DNA from: Nisaea denitrificans DSM 18348
Lineage (GTDB): Bacteria; Pseudomonadota; Alphaproteobacteria; Thalassobaculales; Thalassobaculaceae
Reading direction: 5' to 3'
Assembly: GCF_000426505.1 (NCBI RefSeq)
Contig: NZ_AUFM01000015.1
Location: forward strand, 1 to 64,000
Length of the DNA stretch: 64,000 bases
The position numbers and the translations under genes are program-made. Positions 43,513 to 53,247 of this stretch are shown in pieces. Numbering within the stretch: the stretch's first letter is position 1; every line of letters begins with the position of its first letter. A model generated the notes under the pieces. The model worked only from the letters and a program-made list of their open reading frames with translations, did no database searches and was not told where the DNA came from.

Positions 43513-44424
43513 ATGACACCGAATGTCACCTTTCTCGGCATCGGGCGGATGGGTCTTTGCATGGCCACCAACATCGCCCGCGCCGGATTTCCACTGACGG
43601 TCTGGAACCGGACCTCTGGCAAGACCGACTCACTTGTCACCCACCACGCCACGATTGCTGAAAGCGCCGCGGAAGCGGTCGCCGGGGCGGATATCGTCTG
43701 CACCAGTGTCACCGACGCGAACGCCGTACGGGAGATCCTGTTCGAGCATGGCGTCGCCGATGCCATGAAGCCGGGCACGATCTTCTGCGACATGAGTTCC
43801 ATCGCGCCCCAGGCCGAACAGGAATTCGATACCGCCCTGACCAAGCTCGGCATCCGTCATCTCGATGCGCCGGTTTCCGGCGGCACCCAAGGCGCCGAAC
43901 TCGGCAGCCTTGCCATCATGGTCGGCGGCGAGAAAGATACCTTTGTCGAGGCGACCCCCGTGCTCGCCTCCATGGGCCGCCCGTTCCGGGTCGGTCCCTG
44001 CGGCGCCGGACAACTTACCAAGCTCTGCAACCAGGTGATCGTCGCCATCTCCATCGCCGGACTTTCCGAAGCGATGCTGCTGGCCGAGGCCGGCGGCGCC
44101 AATCCCGAGTCGGTACGCGACGCCCTGCGCGGCGGTTTCGCCGAAAGCCGCGTCCTGCAGGAACATGGCAACCGCATCATCGAGCGGAACTGGGGCCCGG
44201 GCGCCCAAATCAGCAATACGCTGAAGGATCTGGACACCGTGCTCCGCACCGCCAAGGAATGTGGCCTCGACCTGCCGTTTCTCAATCTCGCCCGCGATCT
44301 CTACAGCTCACTCAGCGCCCGCGGGCTTGCCGAGTACGACCAGACCGCCCTGCTGCTCGAGCTGGAGCACCGCAACGCCCCGCACCGGATCGGCGACAAG
44401 CCGGACAGCGGTCCGGGCGCGTAA
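43513..44424 (+). CDS. NAD(P)-dependent beta-hydroxyacid dehydrogenase
   Basis: This 303-residue member of the 3-hydroxyisobutyrate/tartronate semialdehyde reductase family has the N-terminal Rossmann motif TFLGIGRMGLCMATNIARAGF and substrate loop LDAPVSGGTQGAELG. GAGQLTKLCNQ supplies the catalytic lysine. The start at 43513 is chosen because the first strand begins a few residues later and AAGGGACGGG precedes it. It would oxidise or reduce a 2- or 3-hydroxy acid in sugar-acid metabolism. The specific substrate is not clear. Confidence 0.88.
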   Translation: MTPNVTFLGIGRMGLCMATNIARAGFPLTVWNRTSGKTDSLVTHHATIAESAAEAVAGADIVCTSVTDANAVREILFEHGVADAMKPGTIFCDMSSIAPQAEQEFDTALTKLGIRHLDAPVSGGTQGAELGSLAIMVGGEKDTFVEATPVLASMGRPFRVGPCGAGQLTKLCNQVIVAISIAGLSEAMLLAEAGGANPESVRDALRGGFAESRVLQEHGNRIIERNWGPGAQISNTLKDLDTVLRTAKECGLDLPFLNLARDLYSSLSARGLAEYDQTALLLELEHRNAPHRIGDKPDSGPGA

Positions 44425-44449
44425 GCGCTGCCAAGCTCACTGAACGACC

Positions 44450-44530
44450 GTCATCCCTGCGCACGCAGGGACCCAGCGACCGTAGAGCGACACCCGATGA
44501 TCCCTGGGTCCCCGCATTCGCGAGGATGAC
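44450..44530. repeat. REP-like inverted repeat between convergent genes
   Basis: Arms 44450-44476 and 44504-44530 are inverted copies (22 of 27 matches) of a GTCATCC…GGGACCCAG unit. The left arm also carries its own internal hairpin (CCCTGCG/CGCAGGG). Such extragenic elements are usually dispersed many times per genome and can act as a bidirectional stop. No copy of the same unit was noticed elsewhere in the window. Confidence 0.6.
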
Positions 44531-44558
44531 AGGTTAGGGGTGGCGACAGGCGGATATC

Positions 44559-45611
44559 CTACGGGATCGCTTTCCGCGCCCGGAATTCGTCGAACAGTTC
44601 GATGAACATTTCCTGCGATCGCACATAGTCGTTGAAGCCCGCCATGCGGATTTTCAGGGTGTCGGTCATCACGTCCCAGTCGGTGCCGAAAACGTAGTCC
44701 GCAAAGGGCCACGCCGCGATATCGGCATAGGGCGTGTGCATCAAACCGTCGCGCTCCACGATCCGCTCCCAGAGCGGTGCCTTGTCCGCCATGAACTCGG
44801 TGAGCGGAATGGTCTGCACGTCCCCAAGGTCCATCTCGAAAAACTCGGCAAAACGGGGCCAGACATTCTTCCAGCGGAAGAAATCGCCGTTGGTGATGTT
44901 GAACACCTCGTTCTGCGCGCTGCCTGCCGTTGCCGCCCAGACCATCGAGCGCGCCAGCAGGGCCGAGTCCGTCACCTGATAAACGGCATCATAAGCACCC
45001 GGCTTGCCGGGGAAGCGCAGCGGCAGGCCGAGCTCCTTCGAGATCGTCGCGTAGACGGCGATGCAGGTAGTGATGTTCATCGGATTGCCGACGGCAAAGC
45101 CGCAGACTGTGTGCGGACGGAGAGCGGACCAGGTCCAGCGTTGTCCTTCCTGGGCCGCGCGCAGCCAGCTTTCCTGGGTGTGGTAGAAATTCGGCAGCAT
45201 GTGCGGCGGATCTTCTTCCCGCGCCGGGGTCCGGAAGGGCCCGAGATGGCTGCCATAGATCTTGTTGCCTTCCATCAACTGGACATGCTCAAGCACGGGA
45301 GAGACCGCCGCCACAGGCTCCACCGTGTTGACCAGCATGGCGAGGTTTGGAGCGTCATGCGCCGCCCATGTCGGCCGGGCCTGGAAGGCTGTGTAGAAAA
45401 TATGCGTGACGTCCGTCAGGTGTGCGAGCTTTGCTTCCGCGTCCGCACGGTCAAGCAGATCGACGGAAATGTAGGTCGCCTTGCTTGGAAAATCCGGGGC
45501 CCGGCGGCTCAGGCCGACAATGTCCCACCCGCCAGTTTCCTCGAGATGCTGGATCAGCCGGCGCCCGATAACCCCGAGCGCGCCAACCACCAATGCTTTC
45601 TTCCGCCCCAT
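44559..45611 (-). CDS. NAD-dependent epimerase/reductase, PRISE-type SDR
   Basis: This extended SDR of about 350 residues, related to progesterone 5-beta-reductase/iridoid synthase (PRISE) proteins, has the N-terminal Rossmann motif VVGALGVIGRRLIQHLEE. The catalytic tyrosine region NFYHTQESWLRAAQEGQRWTW matches PRISE rather than ordinary SDRs. GGAGG lies upstream of the ATG at 45611. The family reduces enones, but the bacterial substrates are largely unknown. It converges on the dehydrogenase gene across the REP-like repeat. Confidence 0.86.
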   Translation of the reverse strand: MGRKKALVVGALGVIGRRLIQHLEETGGWDIVGLSRRAPDFPSKATYISVDLLDRADAEAKLAHLTDVTHIFYTAFQARPTWAAHDAPNLAMLVNTVEPVAAVSPVLEHVQLMEGNKIYGSHLGPFRTPAREEDPPHMLPNFYHTQESWLRAAQEGQRWTWSALRPHTVCGFAVGNPMNITTCIAVYATISKELGLPLRFPGKPGAYDAVYQVTDSALLARSMVWAATAGSAQNEVFNITNGDFFRWKNVWPRFAEFFEMDLGDVQTIPLTEFMADKAPLWERIVERDGLMHTPYADIAAWPFADYVFGTDWDVMTDTLKIRMAGFNDYVRSQEMFIELFDEFRARKAIP

Positions 45612-45730
45612 ACCGTCCTCCACAATATTTTTGCGGGCAGTGTGAGAGGCATACACTCCGGCGTCAACGCAACAGGGCTGCGCGTCAGCGCTACCAGCCG
45701 GCTAACAGTCCCGGAGACATAAGCATTTCG

Positions 45731-48403
45731 TCAGGAAACTGTTGCCTGCTCGATCGTCGCCTGCGCCGCCGCAATGCGGGCCACCGGCAAGCGGTTCGGG
45801 GCACAAGACACGTAGTCGAGCCCAATGGAGTGGCAAAAGCGGACAGTCTTGGCATCGCCGCCATGCTCGCCGCAGATACCGATCAGCAATTGCGGATTCT
45901 CCGCCCGGCCGCGCTCGGTCGCGATCCGGACCAGCTCGCCGACTCCCTCGATATCGAGGGTGACGAAGGGGTCGAGATCGACCACGGAATTATTCATGTA
46001 GGTGGTCAGGAACGCGTCGGCATCGTCGCGTGACATGCCGAAGACAGTGCGTGTCAGATCGTCCGTGCCGAAGCTGAAGAAGTCCGCGCTCTTGGCGATC
46101 TCACCGGCGCGCAGGGCGGCGCGGGGCAGCTCGATCAGGGTACCGACCCGATAGCTGATGGTGCAGCCGGTCTCCTGCTCGACTTCCGCCGCCACCCGGT
46201 CGACGATGATCCGGACGAAATCGAACTCCCGCTTGCCGACGACCAGCGGCACAGTGATTTCCAGCGTTACCGTATCGCCAAACTCCTTCAGCACGTCGCT
46301 CGCGGCCACGAACATGGCGCGGACCTGCATGTCGGTGATTTCCGGATAGGAGATCGCCAGCCGGCAACCGCGATGTCCCAGCACCGGCACGATCTGACGC
46401 ACCGCCGCGACACGCTTGCGCACGGCCTCGACCGGCAGGCCGAGAGCCTCCGCCGTTTCCTGATAATCCGCGTCGCTCTCCGGCAACACTTCGTCAAGCG
46501 GCGGATCGAGCAGGCGCACCGCGACAGGGAAGCCGCGCAACTCGCGGAACAGCTTGGTGAAATCCGCACGCTGCAACGGGAACAACCGGTCAAGCGACGG
46601 GCGTCGCTCCTTCTCGTTCCGGGCCAGGGTCAGCTCCCGCACGGTCATGATCCGCGACGGCGCAAAGAAGGTATGCTCCGTGCTGACCAGCCCGATGCCA
46701 TCCGCCCCGAAAGCATGGGCGGCCCTGGCATCCTCCATGGTCTCGACATTGGCGCGCACGTCGAGCTTGCGGATCTCGTCGGCCCAGGACACCAGCGTCT
46801 TCAGATCTTCCGGAAGCTGCGGCTCAACGGTCGGAATACGGCCGAGATAGATGCCGCCGCCAGTACCGTCGAGAGTAATCGCGTCGCCATCCCGAACGGT
46901 CACGTCTCCAACGGTAAAGCAGGTGCCCTCGGCATCGATCCGGACCGAACTGGCCCCGCATATACAAGGTCGGCCCATACCGCGCGCCACCACCGCGGCA
47001 TGGCTGGTCAGTCCGCCGCGCGCGGTGACGATGCCAACTGCGGCGTGCATGCCGTGAATGTCGTTCGGGCTGGTTTCCTTGCGGACGAGAATAACGTCCT
47101 CGCCGTCGCGGGACCGGCTAACGGCGTCGTCCGGATCAAACACTGCGATACCGCTTGCCGCCCCCGGCGAGGCAGGCAGGCCGCGGGCAATCGGCTCCGC
47201 CCCCGAGGAGGGATCGACGGACGGGTAGAGCAGGCTGTCAAGATTGTCCGGATTGACCCGCATGACAGCATCCTGGCGCGATATCAGACCTTCCCGTTCC
47301 ATATCGACGGCAATCTTCAGACCGGCCTCGACGGTGCGCTTGGCGGACCGGGTCTGCAGCAGAAACAGCTCCCCGTCCTCGGCTGTGAATTCGATGTCCT
47401 GCACATCGCCATAATGACGTTCCAGCCGATCGCAGAGTGTCTGCAATTTGTCGAACAGGCCCGGCGCATGAGCGGAAAGCGCCTCCGCATCCTCCGCCGC
47501 GCCATGCATAGCGCTTTCCACGAGCGGCAACGGCGTGCGCAACCCTGCGACCACATCCTCGCCCTGGGCATTGGGCAGATATTCGCCGTACGGCTCTTTC
47601 ACCCCGGTAGAGGGATTGCGGGTGAAGGCAACGCCGGTGACACTCTCCTGGCCGAGATTGCCAAACACCATGGCCTGCACGGTGACGGCGGTACCGGTTT
47701 CGTCCGGAATATCGTGGAGGGAGCGGTAGATCACCGCACGCTGGTTGTTCCAGGACCGGATGACCCCGCCGATCGCCCCCCAGAGCTGTTCGAAAGGATC
47801 TTCCGGGAAGCACTCACCGGACTCGTCCTCGACGATCTGCTTGAAGCGTACCGCCATCTCGGCAAAGGCATCGGCGGTAAGGTCGCGATCGAAATCCGCG
47901 CCGTGGTCTTCCTTGATCTCGTCGGCGGCCTCCTCGAACAGGAAACCGTCCACGTCGAGCACGACCTCGCCGTACATGTTGATGAAACGGCGGTAGCAAT
48001 CGTAAGCAAAGCGGCGGTCATCGGATTTCCGGGCCAGCCCCTCGACCACGGCATCGTTGAGGCCGAGATTGAGTACCGTATCCATCATCCCGGGCATCGA
48101 TGCAGCACCGCCGGAGCGCACGGAGACGAGCAGCGGGTTTTCCGGATCGCCAAACCGGGCGCCCCGTGCTTTTTCCAGCTGCGCGAGCCCTTCCCGGACC
48201 GACGCGTCCAGCGTGTCCGGGAAAGTGCCGTCATGGCTGTGATAATAACCGCAGACATCGGTGGTGATGGTAAAACCGGGCGGCACGGGCAGCCCGATAG
48301 CACTCATCTCGGCGAGATTGGCGCCCTTGGAGCCAAGCAGATCTTCCATACCGGCGGAGCCTTCTGCCGCTCCCCCGCCGAATGTGTAGATCCACTTCTC
48401 CAT
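45731..48403 (-). CDS. ppdK: Pyruvate, phosphate dikinase
   Basis: This 890-residue enzyme interconverts pyruvate, ATP and phosphate with phosphoenolpyruvate, AMP and pyrophosphate. The N-terminal ATP domain starts WIYTFGGG with GSKGANLAEMSAIGLPVPPGF. The central swivelling domain carries the phosphohistidine in GGLTSHAAVVARGMGRP (about residue 455). The C-terminal PEP-type barrel holds IGICGEHGGDAKTV and SCAPNRLPVARIA. The length matches bacterial PPDK. It starts 10 nt after the glyS stop, in the glyQ-glyS-ppdK order common in alphaproteobacteria. Confidence 0.97.
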   Translation of the reverse strand: MEKWIYTFGGGAAEGSAGMEDLLGSKGANLAEMSAIGLPVPPGFTITTDVCGYYHSHDGTFPDTLDASVREGLAQLEKARGARFGDPENPLLVSVRSGGAASMPGMMDTVLNLGLNDAVVEGLARKSDDRRFAYDCYRRFINMYGEVVLDVDGFLFEEAADEIKEDHGADFDRDLTADAFAEMAVRFKQIVEDESGECFPEDPFEQLWGAIGGVIRSWNNQRAVIYRSLHDIPDETGTAVTVQAMVFGNLGQESVTGVAFTRNPSTGVKEPYGEYLPNAQGEDVVAGLRTPLPLVESAMHGAAEDAEALSAHAPGLFDKLQTLCDRLERHYGDVQDIEFTAEDGELFLLQTRSAKRTVEAGLKIAVDMEREGLISRQDAVMRVNPDNLDSLLYPSVDPSSGAEPIARGLPASPGAASGIAVFDPDDAVSRSRDGEDVILVRKETSPNDIHGMHAAVGIVTARGGLTSHAAVVARGMGRPCICGASSVRIDAEGTCFTVGDVTVRDGDAITLDGTGGGIYLGRIPTVEPQLPEDLKTLVSWADEIRKLDVRANVETMEDARAAHAFGADGIGLVSTEHTFFAPSRIMTVRELTLARNEKERRPSLDRLFPLQRADFTKLFRELRGFPVAVRLLDPPLDEVLPESDADYQETAEALGLPVEAVRKRVAAVRQIVPVLGHRGCRLAISYPEITDMQVRAMFVAASDVLKEFGDTVTLEITVPLVVGKREFDFVRIIVDRVAAEVEQETGCTISYRVGTLIELPRAALRAGEIAKSADFFSFGTDDLTRTVFGMSRDDADAFLTTYMNNSVVDLDPFVTLDIEGVGELVRIATERGRAENPQLLIGICGEHGGDAKTVRFCHSIGLDYVSCAPNRLPVARIAAAQATIEQATVS

Positions 48404-48413
48404 CGCGCCGCCG

Positions 48414-50480
48414 TCAGGCCTCTATCTTCGAGAAATCCGCGATCCTGTGCGCAGCCGACCCAACCCGCGCCAACAGCGCGAGGCGGTTCCGGCGCACCGC
48501 CGGATCATCGACATTGACCGTCACCTTGTCGAAGAAGGCATCGACCGGTCCGCGCAGCCCTGCAAGAGCCGCCATGGCCGCTTCGAAATCCTCACCGGCA
48601 AGCGCCTTGTCGGCTCCATCTTCGGCCACAATCAGGGCTTGTGAAAGCGCCTTCTCCTCGTCCTGCGCAAGCAGAGCGTCGTCGGTGGCGCCGTCATGGG
48701 TCGCACCGTCCTTCTTTTCCTCCGCCCGCACAATGTTGCCCGCCCGGCGAACGCCCGCCAGAAGGTTGGCGCCGTCATCGGTGGAAAGCACGGACTGCAA
48801 TGCCGTCACACGAGCAAGCAGGCGGACCAGATCGTCCTCGCCGCCAAGCGCGAAAACTGCGGACACCAGATCGTGCCGCACACCGCCTTCGCGCAAATGA
48901 ACCTTCAGGCGGTCGGCAAAGAAATCGAGAAGACCGTCCGGTGCACCAAGCCCCGGATAGAGCCCGGCAGCCTTCGTAAAAGCATCGCCCAGCGGCAGCC
49001 GCAGCTTGTTCTCGACGATCAGACGGATGACCCCGAGCGCTGCACGGCGCAGGGCGAACGGATCCTTGGAGCCGGTTGGTTTTTCATCGATGGCAAAGAA
49101 CCCGGCAAGCGTATCCAGCTTGTCCGCGAGCGCGACAGCGATGCTCTCAGGCGCAGTCGGGCACCGGTCGTTCGGGCCCTGCGGCGCGTAGTGATCGGCG
49201 ATGGCATCGGCCACTTCCGGTGCCTCGCCGTCATGCAATGCGTAATAGCGGCCCATGATGCCCTGCAGCTCCGGAAACTCGCCAACCATCTCGGTGACAA
49301 GGTCCGCCTTGCAGAGCGTCGCCGCGCGCTTCGCCTTGCCGGCATCGGCACCCGGCACATACGCCGCGAGCCATTCCGCCAGCGCTTCCAGCCGCCCGGC
49401 CTTGTCGGCGACAGTGCCAAGCTTCTGGTAGAACAGGATGTCGGACAACTTGCCTGTCCGGCTTTCCAGCTTCACCGCCCGGTCCTGATCCCAGAAGAAT
49501 TTTGCGTCCGACAAGCGGGCGCGCAGAACCTTCTCGTTCCCGGCCCGGATGGTCGCATCCCGTTCCGGGTCCGCCGCCATGTTGGAAACGGTAATGAAGC
49601 GGCTGGCCAGCGTGCCGTCGGCATGCTCGGCGGAGAAATATTTCTGGTGGCTGCGCATGGAAGTCACCAGCGCTTCCGCCGGTACGTCCATGAAGGCATC
49701 GTCGATCCAGCCCATGATCGGCACCGGCCATTCGACCAGCCCGCAAACCTCTTCCAGCAGACCCTGATCCGGCTTCACCGTCAGACCTTCGGCCTTGGCG
49801 AGCGCGGCTGCGCCTTCCTCGATGATGCGCTTGCGCTCTTCCCGGTCGATAATGACGAAAGCCGCACGCAGCTTCGCCTGATAGTCCGCGAAGTCGCTGA
49901 CCACAACGGCATCAGGCGCCAGGAAGCGATGGCCGCGCGTCTGGTTCGTGAAAGTCAGCGCGCCGCCGCCGAGATCGACAGCGCCATCCAGCGTCTCACC
50001 GCCGAACACCGCCAGCACGCCATGCATCGGGCGCACCCAGCGGAAGGCATGACGGCCCCAGCGCATGCTTTTCGGCCAGGCCAGTTCCTTCACCGCCTCG
50101 GCAAGAATGCCCGGCAGCACGGCACGGGTTTCCGCGCCCTTGGTTTCGACCACGGCATAGAGGAACGTCCCTTTCGGGGTTTCCCGCTTCTCGCACTGGT
50201 CCAGCGTCAGGCCGACGGACCCGAGGAAACCCGCCAGGGCTTTCTCCGGCGCATCGGCTTTCGGGCCACGGCGTTCCTCACTGGTGTCCGGCTGCTTGTC
50301 CGGCAGACCGTCGATCACGGCGATCAGGCGGCGTGGCGTGACATGCGCGGTGGCGGAGCTGTATTCCAGACCGGCTTTCTTCAGCTTCTGGGTCAGCAGG
50401 GAGAGCAGGTCGTCCGCCGCCTTCTTCTGCATCCGGGCCGGAATTTCCTCACTGAAGAGTTCGACGAGCAACTCAGACAT
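48414..50480 (-). CDS. glyS: Glycyl-tRNA synthetase beta subunit
   Basis: This 688-residue beta subunit of the tetrameric glycyl-tRNA synthetase binds tRNA-Gly with the alpha subunit Gly[23 protein letters not shown] opens the chain, followed by [22 protein letters not shown] and [20 protein letters not shown], and an anticodon-binding C-terminus. The first codons overlap glyQ by 8 nt, so synthesis is coupled. The alpha/beta type is the bacterial alternative to the single-chain enzyme. Confidence 0.97.
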   Translation of the reverse strand: MSELLVELFSEEIPARMQKKAADDLLSLLTQKLKKAGLEYSSATAHVTPRRLIAVIDGLPDKQPDTSEERRGPKADAPEKALAGFLGSVGLTLDQCEKRETPKGTFLYAVVETKGAETRAVLPGILAEAVKELAWPKSMRWGRHAFRWVRPMHGVLAVFGGETLDGAVDLGGGALTFTNQTRGHRFLAPDAVVVSDFADYQAKLRAAFVIIDREERKRIIEEGAAALAKAEGLTVKPDQGLLEEVCGLVEWPVPIMGWIDDAFMDVPAEALVTSMRSHQKYFSAEHADGTLASRFITVSNMAADPERDATIRAGNEKVLRARLSDAKFFWDQDRAVKLESRTGKLSDILFYQKLGTVADKAGRLEALAEWLAAYVPGADAGKAKRAATLCKADLVTEMVGEFPELQGIMGRYYALHDGEAPEVADAIADHYAPQGPNDRCPTAPESIAVALADKLDTLAGFFAIDEKPTGSKDPFALRRAALGVIRLIVENKLRLPLGDAFTKAAGLYPGLGAPDGLLDFFADRLKVHLREGGVRHDLVSAVFALGGEDDLVRLLARVTALQSVLSTDDGANLLAGVRRAGNIVRAEEKKDGATHDGATDDALLAQDEEKALSQALIVAEDGADKALAGEDFEAAMAALAGLRGPVDAFFDKVTVNVDDPAVRRNRLALLARVGSAAHRIADFSKIEA

Positions 50481-51399
50481 TGGCCGCCTCCGTGCTCTCG
50501 GCCTTACCGGCCTCGACCCACCGCTCGCAACAGCGCTTTGCCAGCGCCCGGACCCGGCCGATATAGGCCTGCCGTTCGGTCACGCTGATCACCCCGCGCG
50601 CATCCAGAAGGTTGAAGGTATGGCTGGCCTTCATGCACTGATCATATGCCGGCAGCGGCAACGGCCGCTCGTCAGCTAGAATGCGCTCGCACTCGGCTTC
50701 GGCGTCCTTGAAGTGCTGGAACAGGGCATCCGTTCCGGCGATCTCGAAGTTCCAGGTGGAGAATTCACGCTCGGCCTGCTGGAAGATATCGGCGTAGGTC
50801 TTGCCGCCCTCTTCCTTCGGCACGCCGTCCCAGTCGAGCTCGAAGATCGAATCGACGCCTTGGATATAGGTCGCAATGCGCTCCAGCCCGTAGGTCAGCT
50901 CCAGCGGAACCGGATCGCAATCGATGCCGCCGACCTGCTGGAAGTAGGTGTACTGGGAGATTTCCATACCGTCGCACCAGATCTCCCAGCCAAGCCCCCA
51001 GGCGCCCAGCGTCGGGCTTTCCCAGTCATCCTCGACGAAACGGATATCGTGCTTCATCGGATCGAGGCCGATGGCTTTCAGGGAGCCGAGATAAAGCTCC
51101 TGGCTGTCCGCCGGAGACGGTTTGATCAGCGCCTGGAACTGGTAATAATGCTGGAGGCGGTTCGGGTTCTCGCCATAGCGGCCATCTGTCGGACGGCGCG
51201 AGGGCTGCACATAAGCCGCCTTCCAGATATCGTCCGGACCGAGCGAACGCAGGGTCGTCGCCGGGTGGAACGTACCCGCGCCGACTTCCATGTCATAAGG
51301 CTGCAGGATCACGCATCCCTTGCTCGCCCAATAGCTCTGCAAGGTGAGAATGAGAGACTGAAAATCCGTCCGCGGCGCGGATTCGGCCGAACTCGACAT
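50473..51399 (-). CDS. glyQ: Glycyl-tRNA synthetase alpha subunit
   Basis: This 308-residue catalytic alpha subunit activates glycine with ATP. The class II core is seen in [52 protein letters not shown] and [31 protein letters not shown] also belongs to this core. It is the first gene of the glyQ-glyS-ppdK transcript. A candidate promoter lies 41-69 bp upstream. A second, truncated copy of its promoter and first ~53 codons occurs at 52041-52298. Confidence 0.97.
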   Translation of the reverse strand: MSSSAESAPRTDFQSLILTLQSYWASKGCVILQPYDMEVGAGTFHPATTLRSLGPDDIWKAAYVQPSRRPTDGRYGENPNRLQHYYQFQALIKPSPADSQELYLGSLKAIGLDPMKHDIRFVEDDWESPTLGAWGLGWEIWCDGMEISQYTYFQQVGGIDCDPVPLELTYGLERIATYIQGVDSIFELDWDGVPKEEGGKTYADIFQQAEREFSTWNFEIAGTDALFQHFKDAEAECERILADERPLPLPAYDQCMKASHTFNLLDARGVISVTERQAYIGRVRALAKRCCERWVEAGKAESTEAANV

Positions 51400-51439
51400 C
51401 GGGTATGGCTCGCTTGCTCGAAAGTTTTGCAGTGCGGCA

Positions 51440-51468
51440 ACGTAATGGAACCGTCATGGCCCGGGCAA
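51440..51468 (-). promoter_or_regulatory. Candidate glyQ promoter
   Basis: TTGCCC, a 17-bp spacer and TTACGT lie upstream of glyQ. The same arrangement (TTGCCG, 17 bp, TTACTT) survives in the upstream part of the duplicate copy near 52252-52280, supporting it as the functional element. No transcript data. Confidence 0.45.
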
Positions 51469-51513
51469 GCGGGAGTTTTGCAGATTTAGTAGATGGGACC
51501 GGAAGCGATAGGA

Positions 51514-51918
51514 TTAGATGTCGGCAATCTGTTCCTCGAGCCATCTCCTTGCGTCTGCTGCATCATCGAAACGCTCCCAGCGCAAACCGACCGAATCGTA
51601 GAATTTGCGGATCTGTTCGATGATGAATTCCCGGAACTCCGTGGAGTGCACAACGAACGCCGCAGCGCAAAGCCCGCGTTCCATATGTCCTATTATCAGC
51701 TCATTGCATCGCGCCGTTGCGTCATTCGTCATGATGGCGTGATCCCCGAGCTCAACCAGAATGCCGCAAGGACGCTCACCATTCCCGTCCAGAAATCGGT
51801 CGACTTCGGCACCGATCTGATCGATCTGCTCGATATTAGTCGCACCCGCGACCCGCATATGCATGATTCCTGCGCCGCACCTGATGGAAAAGTCACCATG
51901 TGGCTCGAATTATGTCAC
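51514..51918 (-). pseudogene. SpoIIAA/STAS-like small protein with TAA at codon 3
   Basis: The full-length reading starts at GTG 51918 with AGGAG seven bases upstream and runs 134 codons to 51514. It aligns end to end with the two related genes at 54551 and 55068: F-x-x-HG-x-F at the start, MERGLCAAAFVV in the middle, RRWLEEQIAD at the end. Codon 3 (51910-51912) is TAA where the relatives have Ala or Asp. The next in-frame ATG is at 51864, which would drop the conserved first strand. It is therefore a recently broken gene, a shorter product, or a sequence error. Confidence 0.65.
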
Positions 51919-52040
51919 TGTTCCGCTCCTCTTGCTGGAACGAACCGGGCCCCTTCGGAACATTCAATCGAATTGGTTGATCGAAGATGAATCACATGCA
52001 TTTTCTGGATCTTGCCGATCGAATAGCCGCCGAGTGCGGC

Positions 52041-52211
52041 CTACCAGACGACGAGCGAGCACAGGGTCGTCGCCGGGCGGAACGTACCCGCGCCGATTTC
52101 CATATCGTAAGGCTGCAGGATCACGCATCCCTTGCTCGCCCAATAGCTCTGCAAGGTAAGAATGAGGGACTGGAAATCGATTCGCGGAACCGCTTCACCG
52201 AATATCGACAT
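52041..52211 (-). pseudogene. Truncated glyQ duplicate (N-terminal 56 codons)
   Basis: It encodes a 56-codon fragment whose residues 11-53 copy the start of GlyQ, including [18 protein letters not shown] and [12 protein letters not shown], then departs (LCSLVVW) and stops at TAG. The 3' ~120 nt differ from the real gene at only about nine positions. The 5' part is more diverged. The homologous stretch also covers ~85 bp upstream, including the promoter. It lacks nearly all catalytic parts, so it cannot act as a synthetase. Confidence 0.85.
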
Positions 52212-52297
52212 AGCAGTTCGCTCGCATTTTTAGGATTTCGCGGTGCAGCAAAGTAATGGAAGCTCCGCCACCACGGCAAGCGGTGAGTGCGCAGATC
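52052..52297. repeat. Direct repeat of glyQ 5' region
   Basis: This 246-nt block repeats 51240-51486 in the same orientation, covering the glyQ promoter, leader and first ~53 codons. The broken SpoIIAA-like gene lies between the copies. The layout suggests an old tandem duplication, most of whose coding part was then lost. Confidence 0.8.
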
Positions 52298-52440
52298 CCT
52301 GCAAAGACAAAAAAATGACCGGAACAAGCGGTGTCCGGAAACCGACCAAGAGCGCCCGCATTGCGCTGCCTCATGTCGTAAAATTGAGGTCACGGGTTCC
52401 GAAACCCCTGAAAACCAATATGTTTCCCCCAGCGGATTCG

Positions 52441-53196
52441 TCAGGGCTTCCTAATAACAAGGTTCTTGGGCATCCCCAATAATCGGGCGGTACGCCGAGA
52501 CTCGTCCCACATAGTGTCTTTTTCGATCGAAGCTGAAATTTTCATTTTATCACAAATATCAATCAGAAATTTCCCAGGATAATAGAAATTATGAACTCCT
52601 TGAAACACAATATCGTCACCGGCATCCGTAAATGACGCAATAAAAACGCCACCTTTTCGCAACAATGAATGAACATATCGGATTATTTTCATCATGACTT
52701 CAGGCGGACAATGCGTGAATACGGAAAGCGCCACCGCAATATCAAATGAATTCTCCGGTAATCTTGGGAAAACACCATTTTTTATATGATACAAATTTGG
52801 TTTTTTTTCAGCCAGCCGGGGTAGATTGACACGCTGGGCTCCTATCTCGATCGCTGCCTCGGAGATATCCATGCCGACGTAGCATGATTCGTTGAGGTAC
52901 TTGATGACATGCTGACCAGACGCGACTGTTGCGCACCCGTAATCGAGATATCTATGTTCCGGCTTCAGGCCAAAATCTTTCTTCAAAAAACCGAGTTCAG
53001 GAGAGCGATCCGCGCCATCGAACAACCTAGGTTGTCCCTTGAGAATGGCGCTCTGACGCACGTCATAAAACTGCTCCCATCCCGCGAAATCTGATGCCAC
53101 CATGTTGTCAAAGAGCTGTTGCTCGCCCCCGACTAGACTGAGGCCCGGGTATTTAAACGCCTGACGATCTTCAACATGCACAATTTTGTAAGTCAC
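52441..53196 (-). CDS. Class I SAM-dependent methyltransferase
   Basis: This 251-residue Rossmann methyltransferase has motif I as YLDYGCATVASGQHVIKYL (about residue 84) followed by YVGMDIS. A VALSVFTHCPPEVMMKII post-II segment matches ubiquinone/mycolic-acid-type methyltransferases. It starts at a GTG. Its base composition is visibly more AT-rich than its neighbours, suggesting lateral transfer. With the PhyH dioxygenase it forms a pair in the accessory segment. The substrate is unknown. Confidence 0.85.
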   Translation of the reverse strand: MTYKIVHVEDRQAFKYPGLSLVGGEQQLFDNMVASDFAGWEQFYDVRQSAILKGQPRLFDGADRSPELGFLKKDFGLKPEHRYLDYGCATVASGQHVIKYLNESCYVGMDISEAAIEIGAQRVNLPRLAEKKPNLYHIKNGVFPRLPENSFDIAVALSVFTHCPPEVMMKIIRYVHSLLRKGGVFIASFTDAGDDIVFQGVHNFYYPGKFLIDICDKMKISASIEKDTMWDESRRTARLLGMPKNLVIRKP

Positions 53197-53247
53197 GAGT
53201 TCTTCCCATTCGGGGTTAGCTGGGTAATTAGACCGAGATAAAGGCCA

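Noticed and set aside
46373-48517. A 714-codon plus-strand frame inside ppdK
   Set aside because: It is the mirror of PPDK coding sequence; no ribosome site or family resemblance.
48696-50588. A 630-codon plus-strand frame inside glyS
   Set aside because: It is antisense to GlyS, whose protein motifs are intact.
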